Source of the DNA: Salticus scenicus
Lineage: Eukaryota > Arthropoda > Arachnida > Araneae > Salticidae
DNA: 64,000 nt
Assembly (NCBI GenBank): GCA_963930645.1
Contig: OZ005660.1
Coordinates: 204,916,184-204,980,183, forward strand
Direction: 5' to 3'
Shown: in pieces, positions 45,612 to 54,676 of the stretch
How the letters are laid out: each line of letters starts with the position of its first letter
Numbering within the stretch: position 1 is the stretch's first letter
The notes under the pieces: generated by a model
Told to the model about the DNA's origin: nothing
The model's database searches: none
The model's input: the letters and a program-made list of their open reading frames with translations, nothing else
Translations under genes and position numbers: made by a program

Positions 45612-48600
45612 CAAATATTATGGTCCGTGTGTAAGATAATAGTGGCTCCATAAGTCCACATTTCGAATTTACCTAATGCCCATATTACAGCATAAGCTTC
45701 CCTTTCAATAGTGCTCCACTTTGATTGAGCAGGGGTCAGTTTTTGGCTTGCAAAAGTTATTGGTTTCAGTTTATTCTGCTCATCTCTCTGCATTAGACAG
45801 GCTCCAATTCCGGTCACTGAAGCATCAGTATCGATTTCAAAAGGTTTCGACATATCAGGTGTATACAGAGAGGTTATAGAGCACAAACAATTCTTTAACG
45901 AATTAAATGCGCTTTCGGCTTCTTCTGACCATGGAAGGTCGTTTGGCACAGTTTTTCGAGTTAAGTCCGTTAAAGGTTTTGCTATATTGGCATACCGAGG
46001 CACATAGTCTCTGTAATAGTTAAATAATCCTAGGAGTGACTTCAATGTTTTCTTAGTTTTAGGGGCTTTCAAATCTTTAATAACTGATATCTTGTCCGGA
46101 TCTGGGCCGTGCTCTCCTGAGCCTACGACATGTCCCAAATATTTTACTTTCGACATCGCAAAAGAGCATTTCTTTAAATTTGCCGAAAAATTCAATTTTT
46201 TCAGAGTTTCTAAAATGGATTTAATATGATTAAGATGATCTTCCCAGGTTGAAGAAAATATGATAATATCATCAAGAAAACTTTCGGCGTAGTCACTATG
46301 AGGTCGCAATACTTGATTCATTATTCTTTGGAATGTTGCTGGTGCTCCGGATAACCCAAATGGCATCACCTTCCACTGATACTGACCCTTTGGAGATACA
46401 AAACTGGTTAATTCTCGGCTTTGCTCTGCTAAGGGTATTTCCCAATATCCCTTAAGGATATCTAAAGTTGTCAAGTAACGAGCTCCACCAGCTTTAAATC
46501 TAAGATTTTCTGAATTCTGCATAGGAAAAGGTGGAATTTTACTAACTGAGTTCAGCTCTCTGTAGTCCACGCAAAGTCGGACAGTTCCATCTTTCTTGGC
46601 TACACATACCAATGGATATGCTATTTCTGCTGAAGAGGGTTCTATCAGGTCTTTTTCCAATAATTCTGCTATCTGTTTTTCTATATTAGATCTTAATGTT
46701 TCTGGAACTTTATAAAGATGAGGTTGTTTCCTCTCTACTCCAGACTTTAACTGGATAACATGTGGCGGAACTTTGGCTTTCCTTAATTCCCCATCAAATA
46801 TTGTTAGATATTCTTTAATCAGATTCAACAGCTGTTTATATTGCTTTGCTGATATCGAATTTGATTTTATATCAGCTTTTAGTTCTTCATCTGTTACTTG
46901 CCGTGATTCTACGGGCGCATGTTGTATATCTCCAAACTCTTCATCTGTTTCGTAAATAATTCCTACAGCTCGGACAGGTTGAATATATTTACGCAATTTA
47001 TTTTGATGAAGATGTCGAACACTTCCATCAGGTAGTTTGACATAAAAAGAATGTGGAGACTTCTTTTCTACTATTTCTCCTGGTCCTTTCCATTTTGAAC
47101 AAAGACGATTTGTTGAATCAGGGATTAACACTACAACTTCATCCCCAACAGAAAATTCGGTATCTTTTGACCGTAAATTATGATAATGTACATATTTCTG
47201 CTGCTGTTCTTGAGCTATGCTATTCGCATACTGTGCCGCGTCTTCTAAACGGTTCCGGAGTTTCAACAGGTAGTCAGCTACAGATTCTCCAATCCCTTGA
47301 GGAAGTACGACTTCATCTTCCCAACTTGATTTGAGGATGGCTAGAGGTCCTACAGGTGGTCGCCCATGAACTAGTAGGAATGGGGCAACACCCGTTGTAG
47401 CGTTAGGCACTTCTCTGTATGCCCATAACAAGAATGGCAACTGTTTATCCCAGCCTCGACCTTGTGAATTAATTGCATGATGTAGCATGGATTTCATAGT
47501 TCCTATCCATCTTTCAACCAAACCATTCGATTGTGGATAACCTGGAGTGGAAAATTTAGGAACACATCCTAATCGTTTTAAAAATTCTTTTGTCAGCTGT
47601 GCGGCAAAATTTCTTCCGTTATCCATTGCAATTACTCGAGGAATTCCAGTTCGTACAAATATTTCTATAAATGCATCACAGGCTGCCTTTGCTGTTAAAG
47701 ACTTCAGAGGTATTGCTTCCGGCCAACGACTATGCTGGTCCATAACGCACAGTACATACTGATGGCCACGTGATGACTTTGGCTCTATTGGGCCTAAAAT
47801 ATCGGCATTAACCACTTGAAATGGGAGTTCTGGTCTTCCAACAGCTTCGATAGGTGTTCTATCGTTTACTTTTCCTTTCCTGCGCATTTGACAATCATGA
47901 CACGAAGCACATAATTGTTTAACTTCTTTTGGCATTCCTTCCCACCAGAAAGACATTGCAATTCTGTCTCTGGTCTTCTTAGCTGCCAGATGTCCACCAG
48001 TAGGAGTTTCATGAGCTAATTTCAAAATGTCCTTTCTTCTGCTTGCCGGTACGACCAATTGAATATATTTCTGTCCGCCTACTTTACCCATATGATATAA
48101 TAAACCTCTTTCAATCCAGTAACCATTTTTATGTTGTCTAGCTTCTTCGAAGCACCTTTTCAATGTAGGACAGGCTAACTGCTCATCCCTAAACACTTGT
48201 GCTTGTGGAACAGGGATATTTTCATTTCTTTCATCCTTACTATCGGTTTCGGTCAATGTCTGTTTAACTACTGAGTTATTAAAGACTTTGGTTTCTGGAT
48301 GATGGGACTCGCTGTTGTTTACCTTTGCCTTTCGAATAGTCTCGTGACTTTCTCCCTCCATACAGAACATACACTTTTCATTATCTTCTGTGAGTGGGGT
48401 ACTAATTGCCTCATCCCCAAGATAATTGTCGTTTGAATTATTCTCAGGTACACTGAACAAGGATTGTTCACAGACTTCATTTATTGTGATTACTTCAACC
48501 TCTTCTTCTGAAGAATAGTTTCCGGGAGACCTTCCCTCCACTTTGAACAAGGACGGTTCATTGTTTTCTTCCACTGGGGTGATATTAACCTCAACCCCTG

Positions 48601-50479
48601 AATTTCCAGGATTTCTTCCTTTCACATGGAACAAGGATTGTTCATCGACTTCTTTCTTCGGGATATTCACTTTATCCCCTAAAGAAATGTTTTCGGGAGA
48701 CCTTCCCTCCACACTGAACAAGGATTGTTCATCGACTTCTTTCTTCGGGATATTCATTTTATCCCCTAAAGAAATGTTTTCGGGAGACCTTCCCTCCACA
48801 CTGAACAAGGATTGTTCATTAGCTTCTTTTACTGAAGTGATTCCTGTATCATCTCCCAAATAAGAACGCTTTTGTTCCTTCAACCATTCATATACCCTGG
48901 GAGTGATTAAAGCTTCCTCATGCAGCCCTTCTACTACTGCAGCATGCACTTGAACATATGGAATGATTTCTTCATCTGTATGAAGACTTAGCGGAACTGA
49001 CACAAGTTGTGCTTCCACTGGATTACCTATAGCAGGTCTCAAAAGAATTTTCCCACTTAACTGTAAGTGTTCCCCAGGTACAACTGATTTTCGTAGTACG
49101 GTGATTTCTGCACCACTGTCCACGATGCCTTGAAATTTTTGGCCTCCGATTCCTAAATCCACTTTCAGAAGCTCGCCATCTTTCTCGTTGACTGGAAATT
49201 CCCACTCGAAACAAGCGCTATTTAGATTAACACTGACCTTATTAAGGCCCTTACTTTCTTGACTCTTTTTGTTTGTTTTCACGTAAGATGTACTTGCTGA
49301 ATTCAATTTGGGGCAAGATTTTTTCATATGGCCTTCCTTTCCACACCAATAGCAGGAGAATTTCGGACGAATGTCTCTTTGTTCTTGCTGTGGCTTAGTA
49401 AAAACCCTTTTCTCATCTCTATTGTTATTTCCGAAATTCGCCCCTTTGGATGGAAGATTCCAATTTTCTTTATGAGAAATTTCTTTCGGTTTTTTATTGA
49501 AAGTCATTTTGACATTTTCATAATCATCTAATTTACTGGAAATAATATCAGATGACTTAAACAATGACCATTCATCGATGAAATGTTCTTTAATTTCTGG
49601 AGGTACTTTCCTTTTAATTTGATCTGTAATAATCAAATCATATAATTCTTCAAATGTGTTAACTTCTAATCCCCGAATCCATTCAGTAAAATAGTTTTTC
49701 AATTCGTAAGCAAAATCTCTCCATGTGATATCAGCTTTTTTAGTATGCTTATTGAAAAGTTGTCGAAATCTTTCAGGAGTAAGTTTATATCTCTTTAACA
49801 ATAACTCTTTTACTTTTCCGTAATCATTCGTGATTTCTTCGTCTTCCCGAGCTATAACTTCCGCGATTTCGTATGGCAGTAGCCCAATGAGATGAGAAAC
49901 CCAATCATCTCTTTTAATTTCGGCACGTTTTGCCTGCCGCTCAAAAAGAACTAAATACAGGCTAATTTCGCATGTTTTAGGATCAAATTTTTGTAAGATG
50001 TTATGTAATTTTACGCGCGTTTTCTCAGAAGTTTCATTTGTAATTCCTTTCTTCTCAAGTCCTATTCTTGCATTTTCCAACCGCATTTTTTCCAATTCTA
50101 TTTCTTCTCTTCTTAGGCGTTCCTCCATCTCTTCTTTTCTCTTACGTTCCTCTATTTCTTCCCTTCTTATGCGTTCCTCCATCTCTTCTTTTCTCTTACG
50201 TTCCTCTATTTCTTCCCTTCTTATGCGTTCCTCCATCTCTTCTTTTCTCTTACGTTCCTCTATTTCTTCCCTTCTTATGCGTTCCTCCATCTCTTCTTTC
50301 CTCTTCCGTGCTTCAAGTACGTTCGCTAATGTTTCTTTAACAAATTCTTCATCGTAATTCTTTGAAGCCAAAATAGCATCTCTTAACTCATATAACTTTA
50401 AATGTTGAGTTCCTTCCACTCCAAGCTCAGTAGCAACTTCTTGCAAATCTTTTTTATTCCCTTTACCCAAAAATGCCAT
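45611..50479 (-). CDS. Gag-Pol polyprotein (gag-PR-IN-RT-RNase H), 1622 codons
   Basis: Encodes the capsid and enzymes for copying and inserting the element. Residues 58-129: four 18-residue charged coiled-coil repeats. 376-389: one CCHC knuckle (C376, C379, H384, C389). 454-456: protease DSG. 555-715: six ~29-residue EQSLF.VEGRSP.N repeats, an unusual linker. 823-863: integrase zinc finger (H823, H830, C860, C863). Core D893, D953, E989 (D-35-E). 1129-1140: GPF/Y-like KWKGPG module. RT: D1340 and FLDD 1401-1404. RNase H: D1552, E1594, D1619, then a premature stop. Gag and pol share one frame, with no slippage site needed between them. The start at 50479 is the first ATG giving a gag-like N terminus and follows a ~1-kb leader. 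All catalytic residues through RT are present; only the RNase H end is broken. Confidence 0.95.
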   Translation of the reverse strand: MAFLGKGNKKDLQEVATELGVEGTQHLKLYELRDAILASKNYDEEFVKETLANVLEARKRKEEMEERIRREEIEERKRKEEMEERIRREEIEERKRKEEMEERIRREEIEERKRKEEMEERLRREEIELEKMRLENARIGLEKKGITNETSEKTRVKLHNILQKFDPKTCEISLYLVLFERQAKRAEIKRDDWVSHLIGLLPYEIAEVIAREDEEITNDYGKVKELLLKRYKLTPERFRQLFNKHTKKADITWRDFAYELKNYFTEWIRGLEVNTFEELYDLIITDQIKRKVPPEIKEHFIDEWSLFKSSDIISSKLDDYENVKMTFNKKPKEISHKENWNLPSKGANFGNNNRDEKRVFTKPQQEQRDIRPKFSCYWCGKEGHMKKSCPKLNSASTSYVKTNKKSQESKGLNKVSVNLNSACFEWEFPVNEKDGELLKVDLGIGGQKFQGIVDSGAEITVLRKSVVPGEHLQLSGKILLRPAIGNPVEAQLVSVPLSLHTDEEIIPYVQVHAAVVEGLHEEALITPRVYEWLKEQKRSYLGDDTGITSVKEANEQSLFSVEGRSPENISLGDKMNIPKKEVDEQSLFSVEGRSPENISLGDKVNIPKKEVDEQSLFHVKGRNPGNSGVEVNITPVEENNEPSLFKVEGRSPGNYSSEEEVEVITINEVCEQSLFSVPENNSNDNYLGDEAISTPLTEDNEKCMFCMEGESHETIRKAKVNNSESHHPETKVFNNSVVKQTLTETDSKDERNENIPVPQAQVFRDEQLACPTLKRCFEEARQHKNGYWIERGLLYHMGKVGGQKYIQLVVPASRRKDILKLAHETPTGGHLAAKKTRDRIAMSFWWEGMPKEVKQLCASCHDCQMRRKGKVNDRTPIEAVGRPELPFQVVNADILGPIEPKSSRGHQYVLCVMDQHSRWPEAIPLKSLTAKAACDAFIEIFVRTGIPRVIAMDNGRNFAAQLTKEFLKRLGCVPKFSTPGYPQSNGLVERWIGTMKSMLHHAINSQGRGWDKQLPFLLWAYREVPNATTGVAPFLLVHGRPPVGPLAILKSSWEDEVVLPQGIGESVADYLLKLRNRLEDAAQYANSIAQEQQQKYVHYHNLRSKDTEFSVGDEVVVLIPDSTNRLCSKWKGPGEIVEKKSPHSFYVKLPDGSVRHLHQNKLRKYIQPVRAVGIIYETDEEFGDIQHAPVESRQVTDEELKADIKSNSISAKQYKQLLNLIKEYLTIFDGELRKAKVPPHVIQLKSGVERKQPHLYKVPETLRSNIEKQIAELLEKDLIEPSSAEIAYPLVCVAKKDGTVRLCVDYRELNSVSKIPPFPMQNSENLRFKAGGARYLTTLDILKGYWEIPLAEQSRELTSFVSPKGQYQWKVMPFGLSGAPATFQRIMNQVLRPHSDYAESFLDDIIIFSSTWEDHLNHIKSILETLKKLNFSANLKKCSFAMSKVKYLGHVVGSGEHGPDPDKISVIKDLKAPKTKKTLKSLLGLFNYYRDYVPRYANIAKPLTDLTRKTVPNDLPWSEEAESAFNSLKNCLCSITSLYTPDMSKPFEIDTDASVTGIGACLMQRDEQNKLKPITFASQKLTPAQSKWSTIEREAYAVIWALGKFEMWTYGATIILHTDHNI
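48335..48847 (-). repeat. ~87-bp coding repeats between protease and integrase
   Basis: Six copies of a ~29-residue acidic unit with core EQSLFSVEGRSPEN start at residues 555, 584, 613, 641, 671 and 701. The first two are almost identical; the last two are diverged. I know no standard Ty3/Gypsy domain at this position with this motif. Confidence 0.9.
50093..50308 (-). repeat. 54-bp coding repeats, coiled-coil segment of Gag
   Basis: Four near-identical 18-residue units (RKRKEEMEERIRREEIEE) at residues 58, 76, 94 and 112. The heptad-like alternation of charged and hydrophobic residues predicts an extended coiled coil. The DNA-level identity implies recent expansion. Confidence 0.92.
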
Positions 50480-50666
50480 CTTCGGATGGATGAAATCAAA
50501 TCAAGTTCAAATTTTCCTTAAGAACGCCAGATTTGACATCTTATTTTTTATCTTAAACAACATTTTCCCCCAAATTAAATAAAATAATCATTAAGTCGGA
50601 ATGCATACATAAAAGGAGAAAAAAAAAATAATATGTATCGAAATAACAAATAAAAAAAAAATGTTT

Positions 50667-50844
50667 ACACAATCAACTCTTTCATTAAATAAATCAGAAT
50701 ATACTTTATTACATAACCAGCTTTCAATAAATTAGAAATAATGTTGCCATAGCAACACAATCAACTCTTTCATTAAATAAATCAGAATATACTTTATTGC
50801 ATAACCAGCTTTCAATAAATTAGAAATAATGTTGCCATAGCAAC
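50667..50844 (-). promoter_or_regulatory. 88-bp tandem duplication in the 5' leader with palindromic X-box-like site
   Basis: Two 88-bp copies differ at about one base. Each ends in gttgccatagcaac (50743-50756 and 50831-50844). This palindrome fits the RFX-factor X-box consensus GTNRCC-N(0-3)-RGYAAC. It sits between the primer-binding site and gag, where enhancer-like duplications are plausible. Function is inferred from the motif only. Confidence 0.6.
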
Positions 50845-51516
50845 CTTTAATCAAACTTACTTTTAAACAGAAAAAAAAAAAAAACAATTTCCGATTCATT
50901 CCTCAAAGTAAAAAAAATAAACAAAACCGGACGTTCACAAGAATAATTCACTAGTTTTTTTTTTTTTTTTACTGAGATATTTCATTAATATTCCAATAAT
51001 AATAAAGATAAATAAATATAAATAATTATCAAGGTCTAACAAATACACAATCATTCAATAAAACAGAACAAATAAATCAAAACAGAGCTCTCTCTTTTTT
51101 TTTTTTTATCTGCTTTAATGAAATCTTATTTATTCTAAATCACGTGATGAATAAAAAGAACACACAGAAATTAATCACAATTATCTTGAATAGCATAAAA
51201 ACATATTCTTTTCATCATTCTTTTTACTATTTTCCGGCTTTTTAAATACAAATAAACAAATATATTTCTATTTTTCATTTTTCAAACACTAGAATTATTA
51301 TTATTTCAACATTACGAAATATTCAATTTTCATTTACATACTCTTTACCTTGTTGGAATACAAAATCGGAACAAAATATCTAAATGCTTAATTCGAATTA
51401 TTTAATATGAAACTTATACAAAATATGACTCTTGATGGAACATAAAAAAAAACATACCCTTTTTTTTTTCATCACTATCATGACATAATCCATACGAGTA
51501 CTAGCTATATCACATA

Positions 51517-51534
51517 TCCTTGTCGACTTCGCCA
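51517..51534 (-). other. Candidate primer-binding site
   Basis: On the element strand TGGCGAAGTCGACAAGGA begins two bases after the 5' LTR. The leading TGG complements a tRNA CCA 3' end, and the position is right. I did not identify the tRNA. Confidence 0.65.
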
Positions 51535-51536
51535 AT

Positions 51537-51835
51537 TGTGGTGCCTGCTTTTTCGCACCTGGTTCTTTTCTTTCGGTAAATTCATTTCGAGACACATCAA
51601 GACACTGATCACACTTGGTTTACTTTTAAAACGTATATTTACTTACGGCACAAACATAAAATACATAACGAATACAGAAATTAACATCAAGTAAAGTATT
51701 TTCTAAAAAACATGTAGAATGGAACGTTAGTCCATCTTGATTCACATACGCACACACACTGTTGCCACATTTTCGTAACAAACTTTTCAGTTCTAGTTTT
51801 TTAATACTCTCGAAATCAGAGGTGCGGCGTTCACA
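51537..51835 (-). repeat. 5' LTR (299 bp)
   Basis: Full-length partner of 44706-45004. On the element strand it runs TGTGAACGCC...GCACCACA. No clear TATA box is visible, so an initiator-type or unrecognised promoter is likely. A short open frame reads out of the LTR into the leader, probably by chance. Confidence 0.97.
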
Positions 51836-51840
51836 AGAAC
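51836..51840. repeat. Target-site duplication of the LTR element (right)
   Basis: agaac, identical to 44701-44705. Confidence 0.95.
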
Positions 51841-51932
51841 TTTTAATTTTCTGTTTTTAAATTTAAAGTTATGTTATTCCAATAAGTCATTTAAAGAAAA
51901 AATAAGAAAATATCTAAATTTGTGTGCTGCTG

Positions 51933-51963
<31 letters not shown>

Positions 51964-52748
51964 CTTTTTTTCTCCCATAATGTTCTTTTAGCAATTTCAA
52001 GCTAATGTTATTCTTTAGAGAAATATTTATTGTGAATGTCTGCAGTGATGGTTAGCACAGACAGGTCCTTTTTCATGGATACTTCCAACACTATTTTTGT
52101 ACAATGTATTTCATTTAAAGTATATAGGATTTTTACCTAACAAAAATCGATGTATAATACTAATGGTACAGAAAGTGAAAAGGTTTTCACAGACCACACG
52201 GCCTATGATAATAATTTATTGTCCAATTCCTCATCAGAGGCACTTCAAGGCCACGGAATTCAGAGAGGGAGATCACGTGAATGAGATTATGTGCTCAATT
52301 CCATCCAGTGAGATATCGTTGTTTCTTCAGTAACCTAGCAACGGACGAGGAAAGTGAAATCACAGTTCATCTGAGCGTGGCCTTGAGGCGACTGCGTAAA
52401 GGAAACAGAGTATAAATGCACATTACCCAAGAGTGGCAAGGTTCAACAAAAGCTATGCCTTTGGTGGTATTTACGTCTTGAGTGTCATGCGTAGCGTAAG
52501 AGAGTTAATAAAACAATTTAAGGTTACTATAACCATGTTTATTCTTGCAATATTTTAAAGAATTCCTAAAATTTCTGCATCTTTTAGCTACATGATTAAA
52601 ATCTGGGTTCGATTCTGAATTCGAGTTTAAAATTATCACTCTTCAAAAATTCTGTAAGAAGGACTGAAACTCTTATAAAATTTAACGAGGTACACAGTTG
52701 GCATCATTTCGAAATTTTAAATCACGTTTATCAGTACTACTTAATATA
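51841..52748. other. Non-coding flank with a possible promoter-like patch
   Basis: A GC-richer stretch at 52190-52480 contains gtaacctagcaac (52330-52342, an X-box-like match) and gagtataaatg (about 52409, TATA-like), 70-80 bp apart on the plus strand. A 78-codon frame at 52097-52333 is not recognised. No downstream gene was found before the MITEs. Confidence 0.3.
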
Positions 52749-52754
52749 CATATA

Positions 52755-52951
52755 CATATCTGCCAATATTTTAATTTATTCCGGAGTACTTTTAGCCCCG
52801 CCTTTATTTCGCACTTTATTTATAGAGAAATTTTCTTCAATACATAATTTCATTAAAATAAGAAAAAAAAAATACCTTTAAAAAATAAGTGGTACGAAAT
52901 AGAGACAGGGCTAAAATTACTCCGGAATAAATTAAAATATTGGCAGCTATG
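52755..52951. mobile_element. 6-bp-TSD MITE, 'CATAGCTGCCAATA' subfamily, 197 bp
   Basis: CATATCTGCCAATATTTTAA and ATTAAAATATTGGCAGCTATG are inverted ends flanked by catata (52749-52754 and 52952-52957). The interior arms carry the tttattccggagtactttta and aaaattactccggaataaat blocks. Confidence 0.93.
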
Positions 52952-52957
52952 CATATA

Positions 52958-53153
52958 CATAGCTGCCAATATTTTAATTTATTCCGGAGTACTTTTAGCC
53001 TCGCCTTTATTTCGTACCACATTATTTACAGAAAAATTTTCTTAAATACATAACTTCGATAAAATAAGAAAAAATTACTTTTAAAAAATGAGTGGTACGA
53101 ATTAGTGGCGGGGCTAAAATTACTCCGGAATAAATTAAAATATTGTCAGCTAA
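52958..53153. mobile_element. 6-bp-TSD MITE, second tandem copy, ~196 bp
   Basis: It begins CATAGCTGCCAATATTTTAA right after the 6-bp catata that ends the previous element's duplication. The right end (attgtcagctaaaata) is mutated. Interior blocks are the same as in its neighbour. The pair shows two insertions at one 6-bp target, or a tandem duplication. Confidence 0.85.
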
Positions 53154-53602
53154 AATATATTCAGCCGTATTCATATTTGATGTTTAGAAAAACAAAGTAT
53201 AATCATTAAAAAATTCATGGTATGAAGTCTCCTTGAAAAACAGAAAAGTTGTAAGCAGTATCCGACCAGAAACAGTTATATACTCAAAGTGACACCACGT
53301 GGCTAAAGCTGTTAATTTTATTTCACTATTTGTGAAGATTTTTTTTTTTTTTTTCTTAGTAAATCTAGGATTGAGTAAGAACAAGATTTTTGTAAATTGT
53401 GGCAGGATTTTTGCGCCAAATTCCTGTATATTAGCGTATTATTATTCCATTAGTTACCGTATTAGAGAGTCGAGGTCTTCTTTTTAAAACAAATTAAATT
53501 TACATTTAAAAAAGAATGATTTAAGCAAACACATCAAGAGCGTTTTATTTAAACGTAGAATACTTAAGTTTCATAACTATAAAGTATTAACCTTTAATTA
53601 AA

Positions 53603-53872
53603 ATATTTTCATGACCACTGATATAGATTCACGTCACTTCGAAATCCGTAACTTCGCCAGTGGGCGTTTAATTTGCAATTTGTACGTTGCTATATTTCTT
53701 AAAAATATGTTCTGCATTCACATTTCTACAATCAAAATGCAATTAATACAAATACTTTTATTAGAAAGAGTCTTACTATTATGTATATTCATATGTAATA
53801 TGAATATTGATACAGTAAACATTATTCTAAAATAATGTGCGTGCAATAATAACTCCCACAGGCGAAACATTG

Positions 53873-53905
<33 letters not shown>

Positions 53906-53928
53906 AGACATTTACCGTTGCGAAAGTG
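53603..53928. mobile_element. TTAA-family MITE, degenerate
   Basis: atattttcatgaccactgat at the left and ccgttgcgaaagtg at the right are the family ends; the marker gccagtgggcgtttaatttg is present. A 30-base A run interrupts the right half. Terminal TTAA copies are degraded. Confidence 0.65.
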
Positions 53929-53929
53929 T

Positions 53930-54463
53930 ATGTTTTTGTCTATTTGAAAGTAAGGTCCGCCTGTGGGCGTTATTCTCTCAAGTTACAATCTTTCAGAACC
54001 ATTTTTTTTTTTTTTTTTTTTTTTGTATTCGTATTTACATTGCAAATGGATATACATTATACAGTGCAGCGACATATCCTAAAACTAGCAATGAGGACGC
54101 CTCCAAAATGTTGGAGGGATGCCGGCTTGGCCGAGAGTTTGAAATTTGGAAAACATCCAATAATTCCGCGCTCTGTGTTATTGTTCATTTTCTCTGAGTC
54201 AGATGACTGTCACCCCTACATTGGACACGTTGAGTTAGCACTTGCGCAAATGCTTAGATGGTTTCATGAAATGTGGTGGTCAAAGAATAATTATATTCTT
54301 TCTAATCAAATCATTTGATTATAGTATATTTCATTGCAAAAATATGAATATTGGGTATATACTTAAGAAATAAATTACATACAAATTGCGAAAGGAAGTA
54401 CCACTGGAGGAGTTACAGATTTTCAAATGACGTGATCTACGTCAGCGGTCGCGAAAGTGTTAA
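53930..54463. mobile_element. TTAA-family MITE, inverted copy with a nested repeat
   Basis: Read on the minus strand, TTAA and the left end CACTTTCGCGACCGCTGACG lie at 54444-54463, and the right half with gtccgcctgtgggcgttatt is at 53950-53975. The dispersed repeat of 54065-54283 is inserted in the middle. Its distal end merges with the preceding copy, so two opposite copies sit back to back. Confidence 0.7.
54065..54283. repeat. Dispersed repeat, copy of 10785-11030
   Basis: This matches the earlier copy from acatatcctaaaactagca to tcatgaaatgtgg. In this copy one plus-strand frame stays open across it (with LKFGKHPIIPRSV), but the same frame is interrupted in the other copy. Family not recognised. 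Confidence 0.6.
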
Positions 54464-54676
54464 CATACTTGCTAACCATCTTATTAATAACCGTACAGTT
54501 TTTAACGCCCCTGAAAAAACGCCCCTTTTTTCACACCACTATATTTTTAGAGTTATTCTCTCCTAACTTTGTTACGATTAAATAAAACTAAATTTACTCT
54601 GAAATATTATTGGTGGGGAAAAAAAAGGTGGGTACTAAAAATTGTAAGGTTCATAATGAGATGGTTGGCAAGTATG
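54464..54676. mobile_element. 6-bp-TSD MITE, 213 bp
   Basis: CATACTTGCTAACCATCTTA and TAATGAGATGGTTGGCAAGTATG are inverted ends. tgttaa stands on both sides (54458-54463 and 54677-54682). The target lies in the terminal TTAA region of the preceding MITE. Same length and inner organisation (cgcc..ttttttcacaccac, attggtggggaaaaaaaagg) as 57346-57558. Confidence 0.92.

Larger units (their letters stand above)
44706..51835 (-). mobile_element. Ty3/Gypsy LTR retrotransposon, Gmr1-type domain order, 7130 bp
   Basis: A complete element: two 299-bp LTRs, a 5-bp target duplication agaac, a purine-rich tract at the 3' LTR, a candidate primer-binding site at the 5' LTR and one long gag-pol frame (50479-45611). 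Integrase precedes reverse transcriptase. In the Ty3/Gypsy superfamily this order is known from the Gmr1-like lineage, first described in deuterostomes; most Gypsy elements have RT-RNaseH-IN. There is no env-like frame. LTR divergence of about 2 in 299 indicates a recent insertion. It landed 56 bp beyond the Helitron end. Confidence 0.95.

Noticed and set aside
46773..50357. Plus-strand frames opposite gag-pol
   Set aside because: They are shadows of the strongly supported minus-strand polyprotein; none shows independent motifs.
53926..54318. 130-codon plus-strand frame as a gene
   Set aside because: It starts in one MITE, reads through poly(T) and then through the dispersed repeat. The same repeat at 10785 does not keep the frame.
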